64,000 bases of DNA from NCBI RefSeq assembly GCF_900117395.1, contig NZ_FPEG01000003.1, forward strand, positions 992,001-1,056,000. Reading direction: 5' to 3'. The notes under the pieces were generated by a model that ran no database searches, was not told the DNA's origin, and saw only the letters and a program-made list of their open reading frames with translations. The stretch comes from Agrococcus sp. Marseille-P2731 (GTDB lineage: Bacteria; Actinomycetota; Actinomycetes; Actinomycetales; Microbacteriaceae). The translations under genes and the position numbers were made by a program. Every line of letters starts with the position of its first letter. Position 1 is the stretch's first letter. Positions 56,271 to 64,000 of this stretch are shown here, piece after piece.

Positions 56271-57112
56271 TGGGGGTCTCCTTGCTTGCGGTTGGGGGTC
56301 TGATCGGAGTGGTGTGCGGGGGCGGATGCGCGCAGCGCCGCGATGGTCGCGTCGGTCCAGACGCGCTCCATGGCCACGGTCGTCGCGCTGTCGCCCTGCC
56401 AGGGGAGCCAGTGCTCGACGATGGCTGCGGGGGAGCGGCCATCGGCGTAGACGGCCGAGAGCTCGCGCGCGAGGTCGAGCTGGCCCTCGCCCATGCGGGC
56501 GCCGGAGTAGGTGAAGCCGACCCAGCCGTCCCGGCGTGCGAAGGCGAAGTCCTTGACGTGCAGGTCGACGGTGCGCGAGGCGGCGGCGTCGATGACGTCG
56601 TTCGGCAGCTCGAGCGCTGCGACGACGTTGGCGGGGTCGAGGCAGACGCCGATGCGGTCGGAGCCGACGCCCTCGATGGTGGCCAGCAGCAGCGCGGTCG
56701 GGATCTGCTCGTAGGTCTCGAGCGCGAGCGTGACGTCGGCGGCCTCGAGCGCCTGCGTGCTCAGGCTGAGCAGGTCGACGATGTGCTCGGCGCCCTGCTC
56801 GGCGTCCTCGCGCTGCACCATCGAGCGCAGCACGCTCGCGCCGAGGGCACGCGCGATGTCGATGTATGCGGCGAGGTGCGCGGGAGCGATGCCGCGGGTG
56901 CCGAGCTGCAGCGCGAGGCCGGCGGCCTCGGCGCGTGCGCGCAGCGCCGCGAGCGCGTCGGCGTCGTAGGCCTCGATGCGCGGATCGTCGCAGATCTCGA
57001 AGACCTCGCAGTCGAGGTCGCTGGCGCGGTCGACCATGTCCTCGATGCTGAGCGGCTGCGGGTGGTCGTGCCACTCCCAGAACAGGGCGTAGGAGCCGAT
57101 CCCGATCTTCAC
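56267..57112 (-). CDS. TIM-barrel sugar phosphate isomerase/epimerase
   Basis: A 281-residue AP-endonuclease-2-fold protein: KIGIGSYALFWEWHDHPQPL, VTLALETYEQIPT (metal Glu), IGVCLDPANVV (Asp), VDLHVKDFAFARRDGWVGF (His/Asp) and late AIVEHWLPWQGD (Glu). It is an isomerase or epimerase acting on a sugar or sugar acid, and it is first in the operon with the PGDH-like enzyme and GntP permease. The GTG has GAGGGTG upstream. It is divergent from the FadR-type regulator. Substrate unknown. Confidence 0.82.
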   Translation of the reverse strand: MKIGIGSYALFWEWHDHPQPLSIEDMVDRASDLDCEVFEICDDPRIEAYDADALAALRARAEAAGLALQLGTRGIAPAHLAAYIDIARALGASVLRSMVQREDAEQGAEHIVDLLSLSTQALEAADVTLALETYEQIPTALLLATIEGVGSDRIGVCLDPANVVAALELPNDVIDAAASRTVDLHVKDFAFARRDGWVGFTYSGARMGEGQLDLARELSAVYADGRSPAAIVEHWLPWQGDSATTVAMERVWTDATIAALRASAPAHHSDQTPNRKQGDPQ

Positions 57113-57205
57113 TGCTGCACCCTCTTCAACGCCGTCGTCGTGGTGGCGGGCGCGCACTCCGTCGGCCGCCGTCAGCGAAACGCTAGTGCCCGGGACCCGA
57201 TTGTG

Positions 57206-57215
57206 CAACCGGTTG
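57206..57215. promoter_or_regulatory. palindrome CAACCGGTTG upstream of the FadR-type gene
   Basis: A perfect 10-bp palindrome in the divergent region, inside the wider TGCAACCGGTTGACCA. It sits about 24 bases before the TACAGT -10 of the regulator gene, so binding would repress or autoregulate. It is a likely operator for the GntR/FadR protein. Confidence 0.5.
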
Positions 57216-57238
57216 ACCAATTCTGGAGAGCTGAGGGC

Positions 57239-57244
57239 TACAGT
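57239..57244 (+). promoter_or_regulatory. -10-like box TACAGT
   Basis: TACAGT ends 6 bases before GTG 57,251, suggesting a leaderless regulator transcript. Confidence 0.5.
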
Positions 57245-57250
57245 CATCCC

Positions 57251-57973
57251 GTGAACCACGAATCGATGCTCGAGTCGCTGCGCAGCGCCGATGTCGTGCC
57301 ATCCGTGAGCGGCTCCGTCGCCCAGCAGCTGCTGAGCATGCTGCTCGGCGACCACATGGCGGCCGGCGATCGCCTGCCGCCCGAGCGCAAGCTCTCCGAG
57401 GCGCTCGGCGTCGGGCGATCCGCGGTGCGGGAGGCGCTCGCGGCGCTGGAGGTGCTCGGCATCGTCGTCACGAGGGCCGGGAGCGGCACGTACCTGCGCG
57501 CCTCGTCGTCCGAGCTGCTGCCGCAGACGCTGTCCTGGTCGATGCTGCTCGATCAGGACCAGATGGAGGAGCTCGCCTTCGTGCGCTCCGCGCTCGAGCG
57601 GGCTGCGGCCGAGCGCGCGGCGGAGGTTGTGACGTCACAGGACGCGGAGCGGCTGCGCGCGCTCATCCAGGCGCAGCGCGACCACATCGGCAAGCGGGCC
57701 TACGTCGACGCCGACGTCGCCTTCCACCAGCACATCGCCGCGATGGCGAAGAACCCGATCCTCGACGACCTGCTCTCGACGGCTCGCTCGCTGCTGCGCA
57801 TCTGGTTCGAGCACGCCGTCGACCGCGAGGAGGACATGCAGCAGGCGATCCGCGAGCACATCGCGGTCGCCGACGCCATCGTCGCGGGCGACGCCGAGGC
57901 TGCCGGCCTCGCGATGCAGCGCCACATGGGTACCGCCACCGAGCGCATCCTGCGCTCGGCGCGCAACCGCTGA
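57251..57973 (+). CDS. GntR/FadR-family transcriptional regulator
   Basis: A 240-residue FadR-subfamily GntR protein: winged HTH with GDRLPPERKLSEALGVGRSA and VREALAALEVLGIVVTRAGSGTYL, then the all-helical FCD effector domain with VRSALERAAAERAA, DVAFHQHIAAMAKNP and IREHIAVADAIVAGDAEAA. The His residues in FHQHIA and REHIA would hold a metal that binds a carboxylate ligand, consistent with a sugar acid. It is divergent from the TIM-barrel/PGDH-like/gntP operon and probably controls it. Confidence 0.92.
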   Translation: MNHESMLESLRSADVVPSVSGSVAQQLLSMLLGDHMAAGDRLPPERKLSEALGVGRSAVREALAALEVLGIVVTRAGSGTYLRASSSELLPQTLSWSMLLDQDQMEELAFVRSALERAAAERAAEVVTSQDAERLRALIQAQRDHIGKRAYVDADVAFHQHIAAMAKNPILDDLLSTARSLLRIWFEHAVDREEDMQQAIREHIAVADAIVAGDAEAAGLAMQRHMGTATERILRSARNR

Positions 57974-57976
57974 CGC

Positions 57977-58798
57977 GTGCGCCGCATCCTCGCGCTCGTC
58001 GCGCTCCTCCTGCTGCTGACCGGGTGCCAGGCGGCGCCGAGCGCCGAGGGCTGGCGCCTGCCGAGCGCCGAGGGTGCGGTCGACTACCAGCTCGGCGGCG
58101 CCTACGCGCCACCCGAGGGCGTCACGGTCGTCGTGCGCGACAGCAGCGCAGCGCCCGCGCCGGGGCTTTACAGCATCTGCTACGTGAACGGGTTCCAGAC
58201 GCAGCCCGCCGAGCGGCAGCGCTGGCTCGATCGGCACCCGGATGCGGTGCTCACCGACCACGGCGGCGCACCGGTCGTCGACCCCGGCTGGCCGGACGAG
58301 CTCGTGCTCGACACCCGCACCGCGGCGTCGCGTGCCGAGATCGCCGCGGTCCTCGCGCCGACGATCGACCGCTGCGCCGATGCGGGGTTCGATGCCGTGG
58401 GGCTCGACAACCTCGACACCTGGACGCGCTTCGCGGCGCTCTCTCGCGAGGGCAACCTGGCGCTCGCGGCACTGCTCATCGAGCAGGCGCACGAGCGCGG
58501 CATGGCAGTGGCGCAGAAGAACGCGCCGGAGCTCGAGGCGCTCGGGCCCGCGACCGGCTTCGACCTCGCGATCAGCGAGGAGTGCGCCGCGTGGGGCGAG
58601 TGCTCGGCCTACGGCGAGCAGTACGGCGACCAGCACATCGACGTCGAGTACGTCGGCGCGCTGGGCGGCGCGAGCTTCCAGGAGCTGTGCGAGCAGCCGG
58701 ACACGCCGCCGCTGACCGTGCTGCGCGACGTGCTGCTGGTCGCCGAGGGCGAGCCCGGCCACGCGCTGGAGCACTGCGCTCAGGCGCCCCACCACTAG
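57977..58798 (+). CDS. lipoprotein resembling GH114 endo-alpha-1,4-polygalactosaminidase
   Basis: 273 residues: signal MRRILALVALLLLL, lipobox LTGC (Cys17), then a TIM-barrel-like domain (VDYQLGGAYAPP, YSICYVNGFQTQPAE, ARC-type Asp segment DAVGLDNLDTW, GMAVAQKNAPE, DLAISEECAAWGEC). This matches the GH114/DUF297 group that acts on galactosaminogalactan-type polymers. It would sit on the outer membrane face. It starts 3 bases after the FadR stop and precedes the ATP-grasp cassette by 10 bases. Its true substrate is unknown. Confidence 0.78.
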   Translation: MRRILALVALLLLLTGCQAAPSAEGWRLPSAEGAVDYQLGGAYAPPEGVTVVVRDSSAAPAPGLYSICYVNGFQTQPAERQRWLDRHPDAVLTDHGGAPVVDPGWPDELVLDTRTAASRAEIAAVLAPTIDRCADAGFDAVGLDNLDTWTRFAALSREGNLALAALLIEQAHERGMAVAQKNAPELEALGPATGFDLAISEECAAWGECSAYGEQYGDQHIDVEYVGALGGASFQELCEQPDTPPLTVLRDVLLVAEGEPGHALEHCAQAPHH

Positions 58799-58801
58799 GC
58801 T
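58796..58801 (+). promoter_or_regulatory. -10-like box TAGGCT overlapping the lipoprotein stop
   Basis: TAGGCT begins at the TAG stop of the lipoprotein gene (58,796-58,798) and ends 7 bases before ATG 58,809. The ATP-grasp cassette can therefore start its own leaderless transcript. Confidence 0.5.
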
Positions 58802-58808
58802 CGCGGGC

Positions 58809-60500
58809 ATGGGCGATCTGTTCGAGGACTACGACAAGCCCTTCGAGAATCCGCGCAAGCGCCAGGGCCAGCCCTGGGATGAGATGTTCGAGGAGCAGGG
58901 GGCGCCGCGCGCCTCCAACAAGCCGCTCCACGACGCGCTGTCGGAGATGACGAAGGCCGACCTGCGAGCCCGCGCCGACGCGCTAGCCTCCTCCTATCTC
59001 GCGCAGGGCGTCACCTTCGACTTCGCGGGAGAGGAGCGCCCGTTCCCGCTCGACGCGATCCCGCGCATCATCACCGCGCAGGACTGGAAGCACGTCGAGT
59101 CCGGCGTGCAGCAGCGCGTGCGGGCGCTCGAGGCCTTCCTCGCCGACATGTACGGTCCGCAGCGAGCGGTCGAGGACGGCATCATCCCGGCCAAGCTCAT
59201 CTCGAGCTCGACGCACTTCCACCGGCAGGCGGCCGGCGTCGTCGGCGCCAACGGCGTGCGCATCCACGTCTCCGGCATCGACCTGATCCGCGACCAGGAC
59301 GGCGAGTGGCGGGTGCTCGAGGACAACGTGCGCGTGCCCTCCGGCGTCTCCTACGTCATGTCGAACCGCCGCGTGATCGCGCAGACCCTGCCGGAGATGT
59401 TCTCGTCGATGCGGGTGCGACCGGTGGGCGACTACTGCGACAAGCTGCTGCACGCGCTGCGCAACGCGGCGCCCGCGGGCGTCGACGACCCGCGCGTCGT
59501 GGTGCTCACGCCCGGCGTCTACAACTCCGCCTACTTCGAGCACACGCTGATCGCCCGACTGATGGGCGTCGAGCTCGTCGAGGGGCGCGACCTGTTCACC
59601 TCCGGCGGCCGCGTCTACATGCGCACGACCGAGGGCCCGGCGCGCGTCGACGTCATCTACCGCCGCGTCGACGACGACTACCTCGACCCGCTGCAGTTCC
59701 GCGCCGACTCCATGCTCGGCAGCCCGGGCCTCATGCTCGCGGCGCGGCTCGGCAACGTGACGATCGCGAACGCGGTCGGCAATGGCATCGCCGACGACAA
59801 GCTCGTCTACACCTATGTGCCGGAGCTCATCCGCTACTACCTCTCCGAGGAGCCGATCCTGAAGAACGTCGACACCTGGCGGCTCGAGGAGCCCGGCGTG
59901 CTCGACGAGGTGCTGCCGCGCCTGAACGAGCTCGTCGTGAAGCCGGTCGACGGATCCGGCGGCAAGGGCCTGGTCGTCGGCCCGGACGCCACCGAGGAGG
60001 AGCTCGAGCAGCTCAAGGAGCGCCTGCTCGCCGACCCCCGCGGCTGGATCGCGCAGCCGGTCGTGCAGCTCTCGACCATCCCGACGCTCGTCGAGGACGG
60101 CGTGCGGCCCCGCCACGTCGACCTGCGCCCCTTCGCGGTCAACGACGGCAAGGATGTCTGGGTGCTGCCGGGCGGGCTCACCCGCGTCGCGCTCCCCGAG
60201 GGGCAGCTCGTCGTGAACTCGTCGCAGGGTGGCGGCTCGAAGGACACCTGGGTGCTCGCCGGCCCCCGCGAGCAGATCCCGGTCGTGGACCACGACGCCG
60301 AGTTCGGCGCGTCGGGCGAGCCGATGACGCGCCCGATCAGCATCGTCACGGGCAACGACCACCCGCAGGACCAGTCGCCGCAGGATGCGCCGCGTCGCAC
60401 GGGCCAGGCGGAGTCGCAGCAGCAGTCGCAGCGCCAGTCGCAGTCGCAGCGCCAGGCCCAGCAGCAGTCGCAGTCCCAGCACCGAGGAGGCCGCGCATGA
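58809..60500 (+). CDS. circularly permuted type 2 ATP-grasp protein
   Basis: 563 residues of the COG2308-type circularly permuted ATP-grasp family, predicted to ligate amino acids or peptides using ATP. Segments: GVTFDFAGEERPFPLDAIPR, GVQQRVRALEAFLADMYGPQ, GIDLIRDQDGEWRVLEDNVR, VVVLTPGVYNSAYFEH, ELVVKPVDGSGGKGLVVGP and GWIAQPVVQLSTIPT. Residues about 525-560 form a Gln/Ser repeat tail (SQQQSQRQSQSQ). Its stop overlaps the alpha-E gene start, forming the widely conserved three-gene cassette. The product is not known. Confidence 0.9.
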   Translation: MGDLFEDYDKPFENPRKRQGQPWDEMFEEQGAPRASNKPLHDALSEMTKADLRARADALASSYLAQGVTFDFAGEERPFPLDAIPRIITAQDWKHVESGVQQRVRALEAFLADMYGPQRAVEDGIIPAKLISSSTHFHRQAAGVVGANGVRIHVSGIDLIRDQDGEWRVLEDNVRVPSGVSYVMSNRRVIAQTLPEMFSSMRVRPVGDYCDKLLHALRNAAPAGVDDPRVVVLTPGVYNSAYFEHTLIARLMGVELVEGRDLFTSGGRVYMRTTEGPARVDVIYRRVDDDYLDPLQFRADSMLGSPGLMLAARLGNVTIANAVGNGIADDKLVYTYVPELIRYYLSEEPILKNVDTWRLEEPGVLDEVLPRLNELVVKPVDGSGGKGLVVGPDATEEELEQLKERLLADPRGWIAQPVVQLSTIPTLVEDGVRPRHVDLRPFAVNDGKDVWVLPGGLTRVALPEGQLVVNSSQGGGSKDTWVLAGPREQIPVVDHDAEFGASGEPMTRPISIVTGNDHPQDQSPQDAPRRTGQAESQQQSQRQSQSQRQAQQQSQSQHRGGRA

Positions 60501-61429
60501 TGCTCAGCCGCATCGCCGAGAGCCTGTTCTGGATCGGTCGCTACATCGAGCGCGCAGACGGCACAGCGCGCATCCTCGACGTCTACCTCCAGCTGCTGCT
60601 GGAGGATGTCGCCGTCGATGAGGACACCGCGTGCCGCGCCCTGCTCGGCGTCATGGGGCACGAGGCGCCGCCCGAGCGCAAGCTGTCGCGCGCCGATGTC
60701 GTGAACTTCCTCGCGATCGACCGCACGCAGACCGCATCCATCGCCTACTCGGTCAACGCCGCTCGCGAGAACGCCCGCCGTGCTCGCGAGACGATCTCGA
60801 CCGAGCTGTGGGAGGTCTTGAACGCGACCTACGCGAACATGCCGCGGCGCATCAACAACGAGCAGGTGCACACCATGTTCGGCTGGGTGCGCGAGCGCAT
60901 GGCGCTCGCGAGCGGCATGGCCGACGCCACGTCGAGTCGCGACGACGCGTGGAGCTTCTTCACGCTCGGCCGCTACATCGAGCGCGCCGACATGGTGGCC
61001 CGACTGCTCGCGACGCGTGCGCTGACCGAGGCCTCCGGCCCGTCGTGGACGACGATCCTGCGTTCCGTCGGTGCGTACGAGGCCTACCTGCGCACCTATC
61101 GCGGGGTGCCGTCGAGCACGAACGCCGCCGAGTTCCTGCTGCTCGACCGCCTCTTCCCGCGCTCGATCCTGTTCTCGGTGCGCGGCGCCGAGCAGTGCCT
61201 CGAGGACATCGAGCCGCGGCGCGAGCGCGTCGGCTACGTCGGTGCGGCAGAGCGGATGCTCGGGCAGATCCGCTCGGAGCTCGAGTTCCGGCCGATCCAG
61301 GAGATCATCGACGACCTCCCCACCGTCATGGACAAGGTGCAGACCACCACCACCGCCGTCTCGAACGCGGTGCGGGAGCGCTACTTCCCGACCCACAACA
61401 TGCCCGCCTGGACGAAGGAGGCATCGTGA
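60497..61429 (+). CDS. alpha-E domain protein
   Basis: 310 residues, almost all helical: MMLSRIAESLFWIGRYIERA begins the alpha-E domain, and the core pattern FFTLGRYIERADMVARLL recurs in the middle (an internal echo of FWIGRYIERADGTARIL). Alpha-E proteins always accompany ATP-grasp and transglutaminase-like partners, but their biochemical role is not known. The ATGA overlap with the ATP-grasp stop and the GTGA overlap with the next gene indicate tight coupling. ATG 60,500 is an alternative one codon in. Confidence 0.9.
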   Translation: MMLSRIAESLFWIGRYIERADGTARILDVYLQLLLEDVAVDEDTACRALLGVMGHEAPPERKLSRADVVNFLAIDRTQTASIAYSVNAARENARRARETISTELWEVLNATYANMPRRINNEQVHTMFGWVRERMALASGMADATSSRDDAWSFFTLGRYIERADMVARLLATRALTEASGPSWTTILRSVGAYEAYLRTYRGVPSSTNAAEFLLLDRLFPRSILFSVRGAEQCLEDIEPRRERVGYVGAAERMLGQIRSELEFRPIQEIIDDLPTVMDKVQTTTTAVSNAVRERYFPTHNMPAWTKEAS

Positions 61430-62271
61430 GCCGCATCCGCATCCGTCACACCACCGGGTATCGCTACGAGCAGCCCGCGGTCGCCAGCTACAACGAGTCG
61501 CGCATGCTGCCGTCGACGAGCGATGGCCAGTTCGTCATCTACTCGAACCTCGACATCCGCCCGAACACCTCGGTCAACACCTACGAGGACTACTGGGGCA
61601 CGACGGTCGTGTCGTTCGACGTGCTGGCGCCGCACACCGAGCTGCAGCTGACGGCGACGAGCCTCGTCGAGGTGCGGCCGCGCCTCACGGGCGGCCGTGA
61701 CCTGACCTGGGAGCAGCTCGAGAAGGTCGCGCAGCGCGCGACGCAGTACGTCGAGCAGCTCGGCCAGACCGTGCGCACGCGGCCGACCGCCGATCTCGTG
61801 GCGGCGGCACAGGAGATCAAGGATGCATCGGAGACGCCGGGCGCCGCCGCTGCCGCGATCGCCCGGATGGTCGGCGAGGAGATGGAGTACATGTCGGGCG
61901 TGACGCACGTGCACACGCTCGCCTCGGAGGCGTGGGCGAACCGGAAGGGCGTCTGTCAGGACATCGCGCACATCACGATCGGTGCGCTGCGCTCGGTCGG
62001 CATCCCGTCGCGGTACGTCTCCGGCTACCTGCACCCGAGGCCGAACGCGCAGATCGGCGAGACCATCCGTGGGGAGTCGCACGCGTGGGTCGAGTGGTTC
62101 ACGGGTGAGTGGAACGCGTGGGACCCGACGAACCTGATCGACATCGGTGAGCGGCATGTGAAGGTCGGCCTCGGCCGCGACTACAACGACGTGCCACCGC
62201 TGCGCGGCGTGTATGCGGGGGCGGCCAAGAGCCAGCTGTTCGTCTCGGTGGAGATCACCAAGGAGAGCTGA
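61426..62271 (+). CDS. transglutaminase-like cysteine protease-fold protein
   Basis: 281 residues: an N-terminal beta domain (RIRHTTGYRYEQPAVASYNE) typical of the bacterial transglutaminase N-terminal region, then the catalytic triad. Cys177 lies in GVCQDIAHI, His219 in SHAWVEW and Asp233 in WDPTN. Such proteins act as proteases, amidases or transpeptidases; in this cassette they may cleave or transfer the peptide made by the ATP-grasp partner. It is the third gene of the cassette and overlaps the antiparallel HNH gene tail. Confidence 0.9.
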   Translation: MSRIRIRHTTGYRYEQPAVASYNESRMLPSTSDGQFVIYSNLDIRPNTSVNTYEDYWGTTVVSFDVLAPHTELQLTATSLVEVRPRLTGGRDLTWEQLEKVAQRATQYVEQLGQTVRTRPTADLVAAAQEIKDASETPGAAAAAIARMVGEEMEYMSGVTHVHTLASEAWANRKGVCQDIAHITIGALRSVGIPSRYVSGYLHPRPNAQIGETIRGESHAWVEWFTGEWNAWDPTNLIDIGERHVKVGLGRDYNDVPPLRGVYAGAAKSQLFVSVEITKES

Positions 62272-63858
62272 CCGGGCGGCGCTGCTCGCGCTTGGCGGGC
62301 CCGCCGGCGGCCATGCCGCGTCCGGCACCTGCACAGCCAGCCGCGCTGGTGCATCGGCAGCGCACGTCGTCGCCACTGCCGAGGGTGCCGACCGCCGCGC
62401 GCTGCGGGCGAATCGGCTCGATCGCCGCAACTGCGACACCACGCGCCAATGGCCGGCGGTGCCGATGACGACGAGTCGGCCAGCGTGCACCTCGTGATGG
62501 CAGTGGCTGCAGAGCAGGATGCCGTTGTCGACGTCGGTCGGGCCTCCGTTGCGCCACCACTGGACGTGGTGGGCCTCGGTCCAGCTCACGGGCGCCCCAC
62601 AGCTCGAGTTGCCGCAGCCCCTGTACTGCAGGCCGAGCGCCCGGCGCTGCTTGCTCGTGAAGGTGCGCTGCTCGCGGCCCAGCTCGAGCACGTGCCCCTC
62701 GCTGTCGACGACGGCGCGCTGCACCACGGCGTCGCACAGCAGCCGGCCGGCGGTCTCGATGGGGGCGATCGCGCCGGTGTGCTCGATGCGGAGCGCCCGG
62801 TCGCGGCGCTCCGTGCCCTGCCGGTAGGCGTCGAACGCCTCGATCGACCCGACGAAGACGAGCCGGGGCGGTTCGCCGCCGGCGACGGGCGCGTTCCCCG
62901 AGGCCGCGAATGCGTGGACGACGCCGATGAGCGCGTCGTGGCGCTTCTGCGCAAGGGTGCGCTCATCCACCGGCGGCCCGTGCTGCCCAGTCTCGCTCCC
63001 CCTGTCCTGCTCGGCGGAGTCCTCCCCGCTCACCGCGGCACCCTCCCGCTGCGGGCTGTGCTCTGCGCCAGCGCCGCCCGCGCATGGCTCGAGCTCTTCG
63101 CCATCGACGGGATCATCGGTGAAGGACACGGTGCTCCTCGGCGACGTCATGGCGTCGAGCAGCGCCTGGATCGCCGAGCCGTCCTCGGGCGGAGAATCCA
63201 CCTGCATGCGCCAGCTGCCGTTGCGGCGCCGCCACAGGCGAAGCGATCGCTCTGCGCGCAGGAGCTCGTCGTTCGGCAGCACCCCATCGGGATCCAGCAC
63301 CGCGACGTAGGCGCGACCCTGCGTGACCAGCAGCTCAGGCACGAGCGGGCCGTCGGCGTCGGTCGCAGCACGCACCAGGCAGTCCTCGGCCCACGCCAGC
63401 TCGTCGAGATCAGCCCGGGGCGCCGCAGGATCGAGCGTCGAGACGATGGCGCCCGCCTGAGCGAGCGAGATGGCGCCCTCGTCGAGCGCGGCGGCGACGC
63501 GGGGGTAGCGCGCGGGGATGTCGCTCCCGGTCAGGCTCGTCGCCGATGCCGTGGCCGCGGCCAGCGCGAGCAGCTCGCCGGCGTCGCGGTTGCGGATGCC
63601 GAAAGCGGCGGCGATCGCCGACCGGGGCGTCGATGCGCCCAGCAGCCGGCAGATCGAATCCTCATCAGTGCCCGTCGAGCGCTGAGCGATCTCGCCCGCG
63701 AGGCGCACGCTCTGCGCATCGACAAGCCGCATCAGCTGCGCGTTCAACTCGAGCAGATCCGCGACATCCTGGCGTGATGCGGTCGCGAGCTCGGTGGCAT
63801 CCACGAAGGACAGGCGCACTGCTTCGGCAGCTGCCGCGGCATCCTCGACCTTCGCCAT
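62255..63858 (-). CDS. DUF222/HNH endonuclease (13E12-type), apparent frameshift near the 3' end
   Basis: A DUF222 protein with a C-terminal HNH nuclease: GCGNSSCGAPVSWTEAHHVQ, WWRNGGPTDVDNGILLC, SHCHHEVHAG give the zinc Cys and HNH residues. Read from ATG 63,858 (AAGGGG upstream), the frame has no stop until 61,381, deep inside the antisense of the transglutaminase gene. After about base 62,440 the codon pattern switches to another frame that ends at TGA 62,255-62,257, just past the neighbour's stop. I therefore place the end at 62,255 and infer a one-base shift. Internal residues 265-310 are an acidic linker. Confidence 0.8.
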
Positions 63859-63905
63859 ACTCACCCCCTTCGCACTTCTCGTGCCCGTCGCATCCGCTCA
63901 CTGCC

Positions 63906-63923
63906 TTCGAATCTACGTTCGAA
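63906..63923. promoter_or_regulatory. LexA-box-like palindrome upstream of the DUF222/HNH gene
   Basis: Read toward the gene, TTCGAACGTAGATTCGAA contains TCGAAC-N4-ATTCGA, one base from the actinobacterial SOS box TCGAAC-N4-GTTCGA. It lies 48-65 bases before the ATG. 13E12-family DUF222/HNH genes of Mycobacterium tuberculosis are known to carry LexA sites, which supports this reading. Confidence 0.6.
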
Positions 63924-64000
63924 GATTACCTCGCACGATCCATCTGGCGCGGGTCGTTGGGGCGGCCTGTGGAGAACTCCCGAGTTCGCGAACGAGCGCG

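Overview
The window is very GC-rich, densely coded actinobacterial DNA with strong G/C bias at third codon positions. The overall character fits Microbacteriaceae or close relatives: a coenzyme-F420-dependent glucose-6-phosphate dehydrogenase, an ESAT-6-like protein, SipW-type exported proteins, a DUF222/HNH gene, and many apparently leaderless genes with a TA(G/C)NNT box 6-7 bases before the start codon. That placement is inference; no rRNA or other definitive marker is present. I see no tRNA, rRNA, CRISPR array or insertion sequence, and no gene-free stretch longer than about 200 bases.

Layout. 1-19,300 is mostly housekeeping and metabolism: trhO (cut by the left edge), a thioesterase, a CrtI-like oxidoreductase, bifunctional PutA, F420-dependent Fgd, a two-gene ABC exporter, membrane proteins, a nucleoside hydrolase, a DUF368 protein, a PatB-type C-S lyase, a beta-carbonic anhydrase, a MazG-like protein, a flavin monooxygenase, a Nudix hydrolase and an orphan ESAT-6-like protein. 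19,283-21,952 is an arginine/ornithine module (Lrp, DDAH-like amidinohydrolase, RocD) whose product could feed PutA. 21,979-26,698 is a compact operon for a SipW-dependent surface structure: three exported proteins, one with a ricin-type lectin region, an LPQTG-anchored protein, a Ser/His signal peptidase and a membrane protein. 26,760-31,323 holds single genes, including a CpdA-like phosphodiesterase, a Stealth-family phosphotransferase and a ribokinase.

31,370-53,339 is a large sugar-catabolic island carrying both known bacterial L-rhamnose routes side by side. One is non-phosphorylative: RhmD-type L-rhamnonate dehydratase, an SDR, an FAH-family hydrolase, a lactate-oxidising flavoenzyme, a medium-chain dehydrogenase, an MFS transporter and an IclR regulator. 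The other is phosphorylative: RhaI isomerase, an aldolase/dehydrogenase fusion and rhamnulokinase, divergent from a DeoR regulator and a rhamnose-type ABC transporter. The transporter operon continues into AraB/AraD-like genes, a second class II aldolase and a sugar epimerase. 53,359-57,973 has apt and a GntP/PGDH-like (possibly D-apionate oxidoisomerase)/TIM-barrel isomerase cluster divergent from a FadR-type regulator.

57,977-62,271 has a GH114-like lipoprotein followed by the conserved but functionally unassigned cassette of circularly permuted ATP-grasp, alpha-E and transglutaminase-like proteins. The window ends with a DUF222/HNH endonuclease gene on the minus strand. It is preceded by a LexA-box-like palindrome and appears frameshifted near its 3' end.
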